The translations under genes were made by a program, and so were the position numbers. A DNA stretch of 64,000 nt, taken from NCBI RefSeq assembly GCF_024753205.1, contig NZ_JANUGZ010000005.1, positions 1 through 64,000 on the forward strand, in the 5' to 3' direction. A model generated the notes under the pieces. The model did not search any database. It was not told the DNA's origin and saw only the letters and a list, made by a program, of their open reading frames with translations. Below are positions 44,236 through 52,293 of this stretch, in pieces (the first letter of the stretch is position 1; every line of letters begins with the position of its first letter). Source of the DNA: Massilia aurea (GTDB lineage Bacteria > Pseudomonadota > Gammaproteobacteria > Burkholderiales > Burkholderiaceae_D).

Positions 44236-44550
44236 ATGAAAATCGCTAAAAGCATCATTTCCGCTGCCATCTTCGCTACCGTCGCTATTACCGCTGTCGG
44301 TTGCTCGTCGACCAACAAGCAAGCCAGCACCGGCGAATACGTCGACGACGCAGTGATCACCACCAAGGTCAAGGCTGCCCTGATCAATGACCCTAACGTG
44401 AAAGCACGCGAAGTCAACGTCGAAACCTTCAAGGGCGACGTTCAGCTGTCGGGCTTTGTTGCTGATGCACGCGATGCACAGCGCGCTGTCGAGATCGCAC
44501 GTGGCGTCAAAGGCGTGACCGCGGTCAAGAACGACATCCGCGTGAAGTAA
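44236..44550 (+). CDS. BON-domain lipoprotein
   Basis: 104 residues. Lipobox VAITAVGC (Cys23), one BON domain (DDAVITTKVKAALINDPNVKAREVNVETFKGDVQLSGFV...ARGVKGVTAVKNDIRV). Clear relative of the 35127-35453 gene and of the OsmY/DolP family. AGGAG precedes the ATG. Possibly read from the upstream gene. Confidence 0.9.
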   Translation: MKIAKSIISAAIFATVAITAVGCSSTNKQASTGEYVDDAVITTKVKAALINDPNVKAREVNVETFKGDVQLSGFVADARDAQRAVEIARGVKGVTAVKNDIRVK

Positions 44551-44595
44551 TAGTCGGATCGCCGGGGCGGCCCGGTCACTTGTTCAGGCACACAT

Positions 44596-45852
44596 ATGCA
44601 GCTAGCTCAATCTGATCCGGCCATGCCGGCAACCCCGCCTGATACTGCCGCCCTGGGGGCTTTGCCCCCAAGCAGCAACGGTGACGCCCTCCATCCCGAG
44701 GTGCGTTCCACCGGCGACGATCTCGCACTCCACATCGGTGCCCTACGCGTACCACTGCACGTCAACGCCCGCGGCCTCGCGCTCGGCGTCCTCGCTACCA
44801 TCGCTTTCGTCTTCGCGCTCCAATGGGCGCAAAAATTCTTCGTGCCGCTTCTGCTCGGCATTCTGATCGCTTACACCCTCAATCCTGTCGTGCGCTGGCT
44901 CGAGCGCTGGCATATCCGCCGCATCGTCGGCGCCACGCTGGTCACCGTCGTGATCGTGGGCGCAATGGCCGGTACCGTGTACCGGCTGCAGGGTGAATTC
45001 TTCAATATCATCGACGATCTTCCGACCCTGACCTCGAAAGTCACGCGCATCCTGTCGAATACCACGGGCGAGCGGTCGACGCTGCAGCAGATGCAGGCAG
45101 CGGCCGCCGAGATCGAGCGCGCCGCCAGCAATGTCGGCTCGGACGCGCGCCGCGTGACGCAGCAGCGGCGCCAGAATGTGAGCGATTCTTCGTCGAGCTC
45201 CCCGATCCGCGTCATGGACTGGGTGCTGGCCGGCTCGATGAGCCTGGCGGCATTCATGTCGCAGGCTACGATGGTGATCTTCCTCGTGTTCTTCCTGCTC
45301 CTGGCCGGCGACACGTTCAAGCGCAAGCTGGTCAAGCTCACCGGGCCATCGCTTACACGCAAGAAAGTTACCGTCCACATCCTGGACGACATCAATACGT
45401 CGATCCAGAGCTATATGTTCATGCTGCTGGTGACCAACGTCCTGCTGGCGCTGCTGATGTGGGGCACGCTGCGCGCGATCGGTCTGGAAAACGCCGGCGC
45501 CTGGGCGGCGTTTGCCGGCGTGGCGCACCTGATGCCGTATTTTGGTCCGCTCGTGATCACGGTTGCCACCGGCATGGCCGCGTTCCTGCAGTTTGAGACC
45601 GTGGGCATGGTAACGCTGGTGGCGGGCGCATCGCTGGGCATCGCGACACTGGTCGGCATGGTCGTGGCAACCTGGATGACCGGAAAGATCGCGCGCATGA
45701 ATCCGGCGGCGGTCTTCGTCAGCCTGCTGTTCTGGGGCTGGCTCTGGGGCGTCTGGGGCTTGCTGCTGGGCGTGCCGCTCGTGATGGTGCTCAAGGTCGT
45801 GGCCGAGCGCGTCGAGGGCATGGAAGTCGTATCGGAACTGCTGGGAGAATAA
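44596..45852 (+). CDS. AI-2E family transporter
   Basis: 418 residues. PF01594 family: N-terminal soluble tail (about 1-60), pairs of membrane helices (about 66-105), a helical soluble insert (about 120-205), then five helices ending GWLWGVWGLLLGVPLVMVLKVV. The family exports or exchanges small solutes (TqsA AI-2 export; others Na+/H+). No evidence for AI-2 here. Confidence 0.88.
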   Translation: MQLAQSDPAMPATPPDTAALGALPPSSNGDALHPEVRSTGDDLALHIGALRVPLHVNARGLALGVLATIAFVFALQWAQKFFVPLLLGILIAYTLNPVVRWLERWHIRRIVGATLVTVVIVGAMAGTVYRLQGEFFNIIDDLPTLTSKVTRILSNTTGERSTLQQMQAAAAEIERAASNVGSDARRVTQQRRQNVSDSSSSSPIRVMDWVLAGSMSLAAFMSQATMVIFLVFFLLLAGDTFKRKLVKLTGPSLTRKKVTVHILDDINTSIQSYMFMLLVTNVLLALLMWGTLRAIGLENAGAWAAFAGVAHLMPYFGPLVITVATGMAAFLQFETVGMVTLVAGASLGIATLVGMVVATWMTGKIARMNPAAVFVSLLFWGWLWGVWGLLLGVPLVMVLKVVAERVEGMEVVSELLGE

Positions 45853-45877
45853 GGTCGGCAGCCAGGCCGCCGACCTT
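45851..45877. terminator. Hairpin between convergent genes
   Basis: AAGGTCGGC/GCCGACCTT, overlapping the AI-2E transporter stop, before the YihY gene end. Confidence 0.5.
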
Positions 45878-45889
45878 CAGGGTATAACG

Positions 45890-46804
45890 TTATTCCGCCT
45901 TGGGTTTCGGGTCCACGCCCGTTACCGACTTTGGCTTGTTACGCAAGCTACCCATCTGCAACGCATACTGGCGCGCGAATTCTGCGCCCAAGAAAAAGAT
46001 CTGCGCCGAGTAATATACCCACAACAGCAGGGCGATCAGCGAACCGGCGGCGCCGAAGCTGTCGGTGGTGCCGCTGTTGCCAATGTACAGGCCAATCCCG
46101 AACTTACCCAGCGTGAACATCGCCGCCGTGCCAAGCGCGCCGATGGCCACGTCTTGCCACGACAGTTTCACGCGCGGCAGCAGCTTGTAGATCACGCCGA
46201 ACAGGGTGGCGATGACCAGGAAGCCCAGGCCCGAGGCAATCCAGCCCATGACGATCGCAGCGTCTTGCCACATACCGCTGATAAATTTCTCAGCCACCGT
46301 TGTGGCGGCGCTGATCACCAGTGACACCATCAGCAGGAAACCCAGCACCAGAATCACGCCAAACGACAGCAGACGGGTGCGGATCAGGTTCCAGATGCCG
46401 CCATTTGGTGGCGCCGGCAGGTTCCAGATTTCATCCAGGCTGTCCTTGAGTTCTGAAAACACCGTCGTTGCGCCGACGATCAGCAGCAATGTGGCCACGA
46501 TTGTGGCAAACATGCCCGTTTCCTTGTTTTGCGCACCAGCCAGAATGGCCTGGATGGTGTCGGCGCCCTGGGCGCCCACAAGACCGCGCAATTCATTCAG
46601 CAATTGCCCTTGGGCTGCTTCTGCACCGTAGAAAAAACCGGCAACGGCAATCACCAGTACCAGAATCGGCGCCAGCGAAAACAACGTGTAGAACGCGAGG
46701 GCGGCTCCTTTGCTGGACGCCCGGTGATCAATCCAATCCATGACTGCAGCGCGCAGTACCTGGTAAATCTGGTGCGTGTACGGGAACCATTTATTCACTG
46801 CCAT
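45890..46804 (-). CDS. YihY/BrkB family inner-membrane protein
   Basis: 304 residues, about six membrane helices. Family blocks: DHRASSKGAALAFYTLFSLAPILVLVIAVAG and LLLWVYYSAQIFFLGAEFARQYA. Misnamed virulence factor/RNase BN in old records; actual role unknown. GGAG precedes ATG; it lies just after the terminator of the OmpA-like gene, so its own promoter is unclear. Confidence 0.9.
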   Translation of the reverse strand: MAVNKWFPYTHQIYQVLRAAVMDWIDHRASSKGAALAFYTLFSLAPILVLVIAVAGFFYGAEAAQGQLLNELRGLVGAQGADTIQAILAGAQNKETGMFATIVATLLLIVGATTVFSELKDSLDEIWNLPAPPNGGIWNLIRTRLLSFGVILVLGFLLMVSLVISAATTVAEKFISGMWQDAAIVMGWIASGLGFLVIATLFGVIYKLLPRVKLSWQDVAIGALGTAAMFTLGKFGIGLYIGNSGTTDSFGAAGSLIALLLWVYYSAQIFFLGAEFARQYALQMGSLRNKPKSVTGVDPKPKAE

Positions 46805-46814
46805 AACCGCTTCT

Positions 46815-46842
46815 CCAAAAGAAAAGGGGGCCGAAGCCCCCT
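46815..46842 (-). terminator. Terminator of the OmpA-like gene
   Basis: AGGGGGC/GCCCCCT around CGAA (46825-46842), followed on the minus strand by TTTTCTTTT. Confidence 0.85.
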
Positions 46843-46890
46843 CGATCTCGCATAGTCACCACCGGCATGCGGCAGTGACAGCTTCAGGTA

Positions 46891-47919
46891 TTAACGCTGC
46901 ACTGGGACTTCAACCGTGATCTGGTCGACTTCGACGCGACGGTTAGGTTCCAGGCAAGCGATCAGCTGAGCGCGGCCTTTCTGGTTGCATTCGACGACTG
47001 GGTTAGCTTCGCCCTTGCCGACAGCGCGCAGACGGTTACCGTCGATGCCTTTGCCGATCAGATATTCACGCACGGCCATGGCGCGACGCTCCGACAGCTT
47101 CTGGTTGTAGGTTTCCGAACCCAGACGGTCGGTGTAACCGGTGATTTCGACGTTGGTGACGCTGGTGTCAGCTTGCAGAGCAGCAGCGATTTCGTCCAGC
47201 TTAGGTGCTGGGGTGATCACGACGGCCTTGTCGAAGGCGAACATCTTGGTCGCTTCGAGGGTGACTTTCTGGAAGCGTGGTGCTGGTGGTGGTGGTGGTG
47301 CGACTGGCTCAGGTGCTGGAGCTGGTGCTTCGACCACTGGTGCCGGTGCTGGCATTGGTGGCGCTGGTGGCGGGTTGAACGCGTAGTTCAGGCCAACGGT
47401 CAGCATTTTGTTGTTGCTGCGCTTGAAGCCATACAGTTCGTCATCACGCAGGAAGCCGCGCACGGTGCGCAGGTCGGCTTGCAGCGACCATTGCGGCGTC
47501 AGGCTTGCCTGGAAACCGATACCAACGGTGCCGTACGGCGAGTTCTTCTCGACGTTGCGCAGTGGGTTGTTGACCTTGTCACGCTCCACGCCCAGACCGA
47601 ACAGGACGAATGGACGGAAACGCTCACGGCTCAGCATCAGCAGAGCGTCCGCGCCCAGCAGGGTCTGGCGGTATTCGCTGCGACCCTGTTCGAAACGGGT
47701 CTGGCTGGCGCCGACCTGGATGTCCCAGTTTGGACTGACCGCCTTACCGAACTTCAGGCCGCCACCCGTGTCGCGGTCATCAACGCCGAAGTCTGCATCC
47801 GGCTTAACGTGGTTCACGCTAGGCTGGATATACCACGATGGGTTGATCTCTTGAGCGAGGGTGGCGCCGGATGCGCACAGCAGTGCAGCAGCCAGGGCGA
47901 TTTTCTTGGTGTTGTTCAC
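46891..47919 (-). CDS. OmpA-family outer-membrane protein (porin plus OmpA domain)
   Basis: 342 residues, signal peptide (ends ATLAQ). N-terminal eight-stranded barrel of the OmpA-like type (about 23-180, with PSWYIQPSVNHVKPDADFGVDDRDTG), a Pro-Ala hinge (about 190-225), then a peptidoglycan-binding OmpA domain (TKMFAFDKAVVITPAP, GYTDRLGSETYN, NRRVEV). Major surface-exposed structural protein. Its upstream 5-4-5 site is at a longer distance than the others (90 nt). Confidence 0.9.
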   Translation of the reverse strand: MNNTKKIALAAALLCASGATLAQEINPSWYIQPSVNHVKPDADFGVDDRDTGGGLKFGKAVSPNWDIQVGASQTRFEQGRSEYRQTLLGADALLMLSRERFRPFVLFGLGVERDKVNNPLRNVEKNSPYGTVGIGFQASLTPQWSLQADLRTVRGFLRDDELYGFKRSNNKMLTVGLNYAFNPPPAPPMPAPAPVVEAPAPAPEPVAPPPPPAPRFQKVTLEATKMFAFDKAVVITPAPKLDEIAAALQADTSVTNVEITGYTDRLGSETYNQKLSERRAMAVREYLIGKGIDGNRLRAVGKGEANPVVECNQKGRAQLIACLEPNRRVEVDQITVEVPVQR

Positions 47920-47979
47920 AGGTAACTCCCGTTGGTTAAAATTGATGACAAAGCATGCGTCAGCAGCTAAGTTGGATAA

Positions 47980-48022
47980 AGCTTAACAGTGCCAGTTCCG
48001 AATCCTCGGTGCGCTACCGCAC
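47980..48022 (-). promoter_or_regulatory. 5-4-5 palindrome, site 9
   Basis: GTGCG-CTAC-CGCAC at 48009-48022, perfect arms. Here the best -10 is TAAGCT at 47980-47985 with a gap of 23, one more than elsewhere. Confidence 0.55.
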
Positions 48023-48444
48023 CTAATGCAAAAACGCTGTGCGATTTTACAACAGTGGTCAAATTCGCACATTTCTAAGGTGAAACTAAGTGTAACGACG
48101 CTGTCATGTTGCAGATGAAGAGGGTGCACACTGCAGAATGTCATGTTGCAGTCATGCAGGTATAGTGTTGTTTGTGCAGATGACATGATGCGGCAGCGTC
48201 GTCATGTCTTAGAGAGTTTACAAGATTGCAAAGAGTTCCACCAGCGGCGTCAAAACAACGTGTTTTGTGCTCTGCACCATGGTGCTTTCAGGAATCTTGT
48301 CGAATGTTGGATGGCGCACAGACCATGGTGTCTGATGCAGGCAATCTTGAGGCTAGTTAAGCGGAACCGAGATGTTGTCAGGGTGTCACACGACACACAG
48401 CGACCCGGACCACACAGTCTCACTCTCTATTGGAGCTAATCAAT
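48023..48444. other. Long intergenic region with direct repeats
   Basis: About 420 bases without a gene. TGTCATGTTGCAG occurs at 48103-48115 and again at 48139-48151, 36 bp apart, and TATAGT follows at about 48162. Possible operator sites for the winged-helix gene downstream. Confidence 0.45.
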
Positions 48445-49053
48445 ATGCATGCAACGACACAGCACAACGCGGTACATGGCGAGACCGGCGCAGTGCACAC
48501 CTCCGGCAATTCGGCGCTGATTGAACGCGTCCCACCACAGCCAACCGAGCGCGCACCGATTTCTTTGGCCCCAATCGAGCGCGTGCGTTCGACGTCTGCC
48601 ACCCAGCGCCGCATTGAAAACATGCAAAAGCTGATCAACGAGCTCTCTAGCCATGAAATGCTGGCTGATGAAATCGCCTGGTTCCTCAAGTTTTCGCCGT
48701 CCGGCGCCCGCAAGTACATCCGCGATCTGCGTGAAGCAGGCGTGATCGAGCTGGCCCGCTACATCGAAGGCACCGCTACCTACCTGGGTAAGGCCGTGTA
48801 CCAGATTTCGCCAGACCCAGACCGCGTCAAGGCGTTCCTGGCAGCGATCTGCCAGCCAAAGCGCGAAGGTGTTGCACCACGCAAGGAGCGTCCGGGCCTG
48901 CGTGAGCAGAACATGGCTGGCAGCGGTCGTCATTTCCACATCCTGGCCGATGATACCCACTACGCCATCCGCGTCAATCGCAGCCCTGTGGCACGCGATC
49001 CACTCGTTGCAGCACTGTTCGGCCCGCCACCAGGCCAACCTGCAGTCAAGTAA
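48445..49053 (+). CDS. Putative winged-helix DNA-binding protein
   Basis: 202 residues from ATG 48445 (GGAG 9 nt upstream); a TTG at 48430 is an alternative. The N-terminal 50 residues are polar and disordered; residues about 58-120 form a winged helix (MLADEIAWFLKFSPSGARKYIRDLREAGVIELARYIEGTATYLGKAVY). Family not named by me; looks like a MarR-like or phage-type regulator conserved in this bacterial group. Long upstream region suggests complex control. Confidence 0.65.
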   Translation: MHATTQHNAVHGETGAVHTSGNSALIERVPPQPTERAPISLAPIERVRSTSATQRRIENMQKLINELSSHEMLADEIAWFLKFSPSGARKYIRDLREAGVIELARYIEGTATYLGKAVYQISPDPDRVKAFLAAICQPKREGVAPRKERPGLREQNMAGSGRHFHILADDTHYAIRVNRSPVARDPLVAALFGPPPGQPAVK

Positions 49054-49132
49054 GGCGCCGTAGTTGCGCCCCCGGGCTGGTGCGGTCGAGACCCGCACTG
49101 GCCACGGTCCTGACGAACGCTGTCGTCCTTCG

Positions 49133-49160
49133 CCGCGCATTTTGCGCGGTTTTGTTTTTT
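49133..49160 (+). terminator. Terminator of winged-helix gene
   Basis: CCGCGC/GCGCGG around ATTTT, followed by a T-rich run. Confidence 0.85.
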
Positions 49161-49268
49161 GGGCCGCGTTTTTTGCACCGTATGTGTTGAAAACAAATCA
49201 ATAGTCCTCAACTGACGTGCCATGTCGCTGTGTTTGCGCGATGCACAATCAACCAGATAGGAGTATCG

Positions 49269-50015
49269 ATGTTACCGAGTGCCAAATCGCTGGAAGGCAA
49301 ACCTGTACCAAACGTGATATTCAAGGCGCGCCCGGACGATCAGTGGCGCGATGTGACGTCCGACGAATTGTTCAAGGGCCGAACGGTCGTAGTCTTTTCA
49401 CTGCCGGGGGCGTTCACGCCAACCTGCTCCTCGACGCACCTGCCACGCTACAACGAGCTGGCGCCCGTGCTGCGCTCGCATGGCGTGGATGAGGTCCTCT
49501 GCATTTCGGTCAATGACGCGTTCGTCATGAACCAATGGAAAGCAGGGCAGGATGCGGAAAACATCACAGTTATCCCGGACGGCAATGGTGACTTCACGAC
49601 CGGGATGGGCATGCTGGTCGACAAGCGTGACCTTGGGTTCGGCAGCCGCTCGTGGCGCTACTCGATGCTCGTGCGCGACGGCGTGATCGACAAGATCTTC
49701 ATCGAGGCCGACAAGGAAGGCGATCCGTTCGAGGTGTCGGATGCTGACACGATGCTTGACTACGTTGCGCCACAGGCGCAGGTACCCGAGCCGGTGGTGA
49801 TGTTTTCGCGGCCCGGTTGCCCACATTGCGCGCGCGCAAGGCAAGCGTTGCAGGAAAAGGACATCCATTTCACCGACATTTCCGAAGACCAGAAGATCAA
49901 TTCGATCGTCTTGCGCGGCATCACAGGCCGCATGACGTGGCCACAAGTATTTGTTGGTGGTGAATTGATTGGCGGCGCCGACGACGTGCAAACCTGGCTC
50001 GCCAACCGGACCTGA
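49269..50015 (+). CDS. Peroxiredoxin-glutaredoxin fusion (hybrid Prx5)
   Basis: 248 residues. N-terminal peroxiredoxin-5 domain (about 1-165) with the peroxidatic Cys in PGAFTPTCSSTHLP; C-terminal glutaredoxin (about 175-248) with CPHC active site and TWPQVFVGGELIGGADD. It reduces peroxides using glutathione without a separate reductase. AGGAG precedes ATG. It is coupled to the MtfA gene (TGATG). Confidence 0.94.
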   Translation: MLPSAKSLEGKPVPNVIFKARPDDQWRDVTSDELFKGRTVVVFSLPGAFTPTCSSTHLPRYNELAPVLRSHGVDEVLCISVNDAFVMNQWKAGQDAENITVIPDGNGDFTTGMGMLVDKRDLGFGSRSWRYSMLVRDGVIDKIFIEADKEGDPFEVSDADTMLDYVAPQAQVPEPVVMFSRPGCPHCARARQALQEKDIHFTDISEDQKINSIVLRGITGRMTWPQVFVGGELIGGADDVQTWLANRT

Positions 50016-50905
50016 TGATGGAAGCGCTTGCTGTCGGGTTGCTGGGCGTCGTCATCCTGGCCGCCTGGCTGGTGCCCAAGTGGCGCTTGCGCCGCGCCAT
50101 ATCCCGGCCGCTTCCGCCAGAGCATGTCGCGATCCTGGCGCGCAATGTCATGCAATACAGCGGCATGGACGATCTGCAGCGGCAACAACTGGCGCGGATG
50201 GTCCAGCATTTTCTGCATCAAAAGAAGTTTGTCGGCTGCGCCGGTCTCGAGTTGACTGACGAAATGCGCGTGACGATCGCGGGCCAGGCGTGCTTGCTGC
50301 TGCTGGGCCGTGTTGGCAGCCACGAAAAGCCGGTCAGTTATCCGACGCTCGAGATGGTCCTGGTCTATCCGGGAGCGTTTCTGGCGCCGCGCAAGCAGAT
50401 CGATGCGTCCGGCGTGGTGACCGAAGAACGGCAAGACTTGCTGGGTGAATCGTGGGGCGATGGGCGCGTGATCCTGTCGTGGGATCATGTCCGGCGTGGC
50501 GATACGGCTGATGCGCCTGGCCACAACGTCGTACTGCACGAGTTTGCGCATCAGCTCGATAGCGAGTCCGGCAACACCAATGGTGCGCCGTATCTGGGCA
50601 GCAGCGAGCGCTATCGTAGTTGGTCTGAGGTACTGTCGCGCGATTACGCGAACTTGCGGCACGATGCCATGTGGGGCAAGCAGGGAGTGCTCGACCATTA
50701 CGGCGCCACCAATCCCGCCGAATTTTTCGCCGTCGCCACGGAAAGCTTCTTTGAGCAACCGCACCAGCTCGCTGCGCGCCATCCTGCGTTGTACGACGAA
50801 TTCCTCAAGTATTACAGGATCGATCCACGTCAATGGCAAAGCGCACCACCTGCGCCCGTGGAGGAACCGCCGCAGTATGGCGTGGTCTACGGTCAGTGGC
50901 GCTGA
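50015..50905 (+). CDS. mtfA: MtfA-type zinc metallopeptidase
   Basis: 296 residues (ATG at 50015 or 50018). N-terminal membrane-like helix (about 5-22), then the M90/MtfA domain with zinc motif HEFAH at about 174 and a C-terminal Glu ligand (NPAEFFAVATESFFE). In E. coli MtfA (YeeI) interacts with Mlc and controls glucose PTS; here a role in redox or stress is as likely, given the fusion with the Prx operon. Confidence 0.9.
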   Translation: MMEALAVGLLGVVILAAWLVPKWRLRRAISRPLPPEHVAILARNVMQYSGMDDLQRQQLARMVQHFLHQKKFVGCAGLELTDEMRVTIAGQACLLLLGRVGSHEKPVSYPTLEMVLVYPGAFLAPRKQIDASGVVTEERQDLLGESWGDGRVILSWDHVRRGDTADAPGHNVVLHEFAHQLDSESGNTNGAPYLGSSERYRSWSEVLSRDYANLRHDAMWGKQGVLDHYGATNPAEFFAVATESFFEQPHQLAARHPALYDEFLKYYRIDPRQWQSAPPAPVEEPPQYGVVYGQWR

Positions 50906-50950
50906 ACGCTGACGTCGTCAAATTGATGGCAACCGCCCGTGACAGGGTGC

Positions 50951-50992
50951 GTGCGGCGCCGTACAGATGGGTCGCTGCTGCGGGCGCATGCT
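50951..50992 (+). promoter_or_regulatory. 5-4-5 palindrome and -10, site 10
   Basis: GTGCG-GCGC-CGTAC at 50951-50964 and CATGCT at 50987-50992, 22 nt apart, upstream of the 51020 gene. Confidence 0.55.
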
Positions 50993-51019
50993 GGCCTCTC
51001 TATCCAGGAGAACTTGCCC

Positions 51020-51574
51020 ATGTCTATGATCATCGCAGGACGTTTCCAGCTTCAGGACGAGGTGGACCGCGCGCGCAGCGCACTGGTCGACGCCGGTTTT
51101 GAAGCCGATCGCATCAGCGGCTTTTATCTGAGCCAGCCCGGTCAGCACGATATGACGCCCATCGGCGGCGACAATTTACAGTCGCCCGGTGCGAAGGACA
51201 CGCCCGAAGGCGTCGTTCAGGGCATGGCGACGGGGGGTGCGGTTGGCGTGGCGGTCGGTGCGGCAACGTCGCCGATCACCGGCCCCATCGGTCCGATCGT
51301 CGGCGGGCTCGTGGGCGGGCACATCGGTTCGCTGTTCAGTTTTTCGAAAATGAAAGACCGGGGCGAGCCGGAAGAGGGGGGCGAAAATGCGGTGGCGCCG
51401 CGCACGGCCGGCATGCTGGTGGCGGTTGCGTTCACCGATCCCGCGCTGGAAGCCCGCGCGATCGATCTGTTGCGCGGACTCGGCGCGCATCATATCGAGC
51501 GTGCGCAGGGCAATATCGTGGCTGGGGACTGGGCCGATTTCGATCCATCGAGCCTGCCGGACGTGATTGCCTGA
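51020..51574 (+). CDS. Glycine-rich general-stress-like membrane protein
   Basis: 184 residues from ATG 51020 (AGGAG upstream). Residues 1-40 resemble the ferredoxin-like module of general stress protein 17M-type proteins (DEVDRARSALVDAGFEADRI), the middle has a Gly/Ala-rich hydrophobic pair (GMATGGAVGVAVGAATSPITGPIGPIVGGLVGG), and the C-terminus repeats the ferredoxin-like part (VAFTDPALEARAIDLLRGLG). Preceded by a 5-4-5 palindrome. Confidence 0.72.
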   Translation: MSMIIAGRFQLQDEVDRARSALVDAGFEADRISGFYLSQPGQHDMTPIGGDNLQSPGAKDTPEGVVQGMATGGAVGVAVGAATSPITGPIGPIVGGLVGGHIGSLFSFSKMKDRGEPEEGGENAVAPRTAGMLVAVAFTDPALEARAIDLLRGLGAHHIERAQGNIVAGDWADFDPSSLPDVIA

Positions 51575-51627
51575 GCGAGCCAGTGGGGCTCGGTTAACGC
51601 CCTTTGTGCATCTGCATCCAGCAGGAT

Positions 51628-52293
51628 TCAGGTCTTGGCTGTTGAGCCCGGCTTGAGCGTCTTGAGTGCGGCGTTGTGGAGCTGTATTTTCTCCAGCGCA
51701 GCGCCTACTTTCGAAAACTGGCCCCTGGCGATGCTCCCGACCAGTAACAGAATCCCGCCAACCAGCCCGGTGACTTCGCCGATGACACCGATGCGGCGGA
51801 TTTTTTCGGCCGCATCTGCCGTCAGTGACATCAGGCGATGTTGTGGCTCTTTTAGATCCTGGATCACGAATGTGGCCGCGTCGGCGTACAGCGCATGGGC
51901 GTACTGGCGCAGCAATCGCTCATCGTCGGTCAATACGCGCATCAGGGCCTTCTGCGCATCCGGCATGGTGCGATCGTTGTAGCCAGCAATCTCTTGCAGA
52001 ATACGTTCGTGCAGGTCATCGGCGATACAGACCACGCTGTCGGCCAGGTCAACGACGCATTGCATATTTGATAGCGCGTTGGCGCGAGGGGGACCGTCCA
52101 CATCGTGTCCGTCTGCGGCAGCTGGCGGCATGCCAGGCGTCACTATGTTAACGATGGCGTCGGGCATGGATGGCTGGTTTGGCAGAGGCGATGCCGCCTG
52201 CTGGCGCGGAGTGGCCGATGATGGCGTCGTGCCGGTGTCGTCGGATGCCTGGTCGGGATTGCTGTGTGAAGATGTCGCCATGATATTCCCCAT
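51628..52293 (-). CDS. Hypothetical membrane protein
   Basis: 221 residues (ATG 52293 overlaps the upstream stop as TAATG; an ATG at 52281 with GGGGAA is possible). N-terminal 60 residues are disordered; then helical, with one membrane-like segment near the C-terminus (IGVIGEVTGLVGGILLLVGSIARGQ). Not recognised. Paired with the upstream lipoprotein gene. Confidence 0.65.
   Translation of the reverse strand: MGNIMATSSHSNPDQASDDTGTTPSSATPRQQAASPLPNQPSMPDAIVNIVTPGMPPAAADGHDVDGPPRANALSNMQCVVDLADSVVCIADDLHERILQEIAGYNDRTMPDAQKALMRVLTDDERLLRQYAHALYADAATFVIQDLKEPQHRLMSLTADAAEKIRRIGVIGEVTGLVGGILLLVGSIARGQFSKVGAALEKIQLHNAALKTLKPGSTAKT

Noticed and set aside
48383..48396. GTGTC-ACAC-GACAC 5-4-5 palindrome
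   Set aside because: Arms differ from GTGCG/CGCAC and no -10 is found at the fixed distance.
49085..49105. GTGCG and CGCAC arms at 49080-49100
   Set aside because: The arms are 8 nt apart, not 4, and lie in a hairpin before a terminator.
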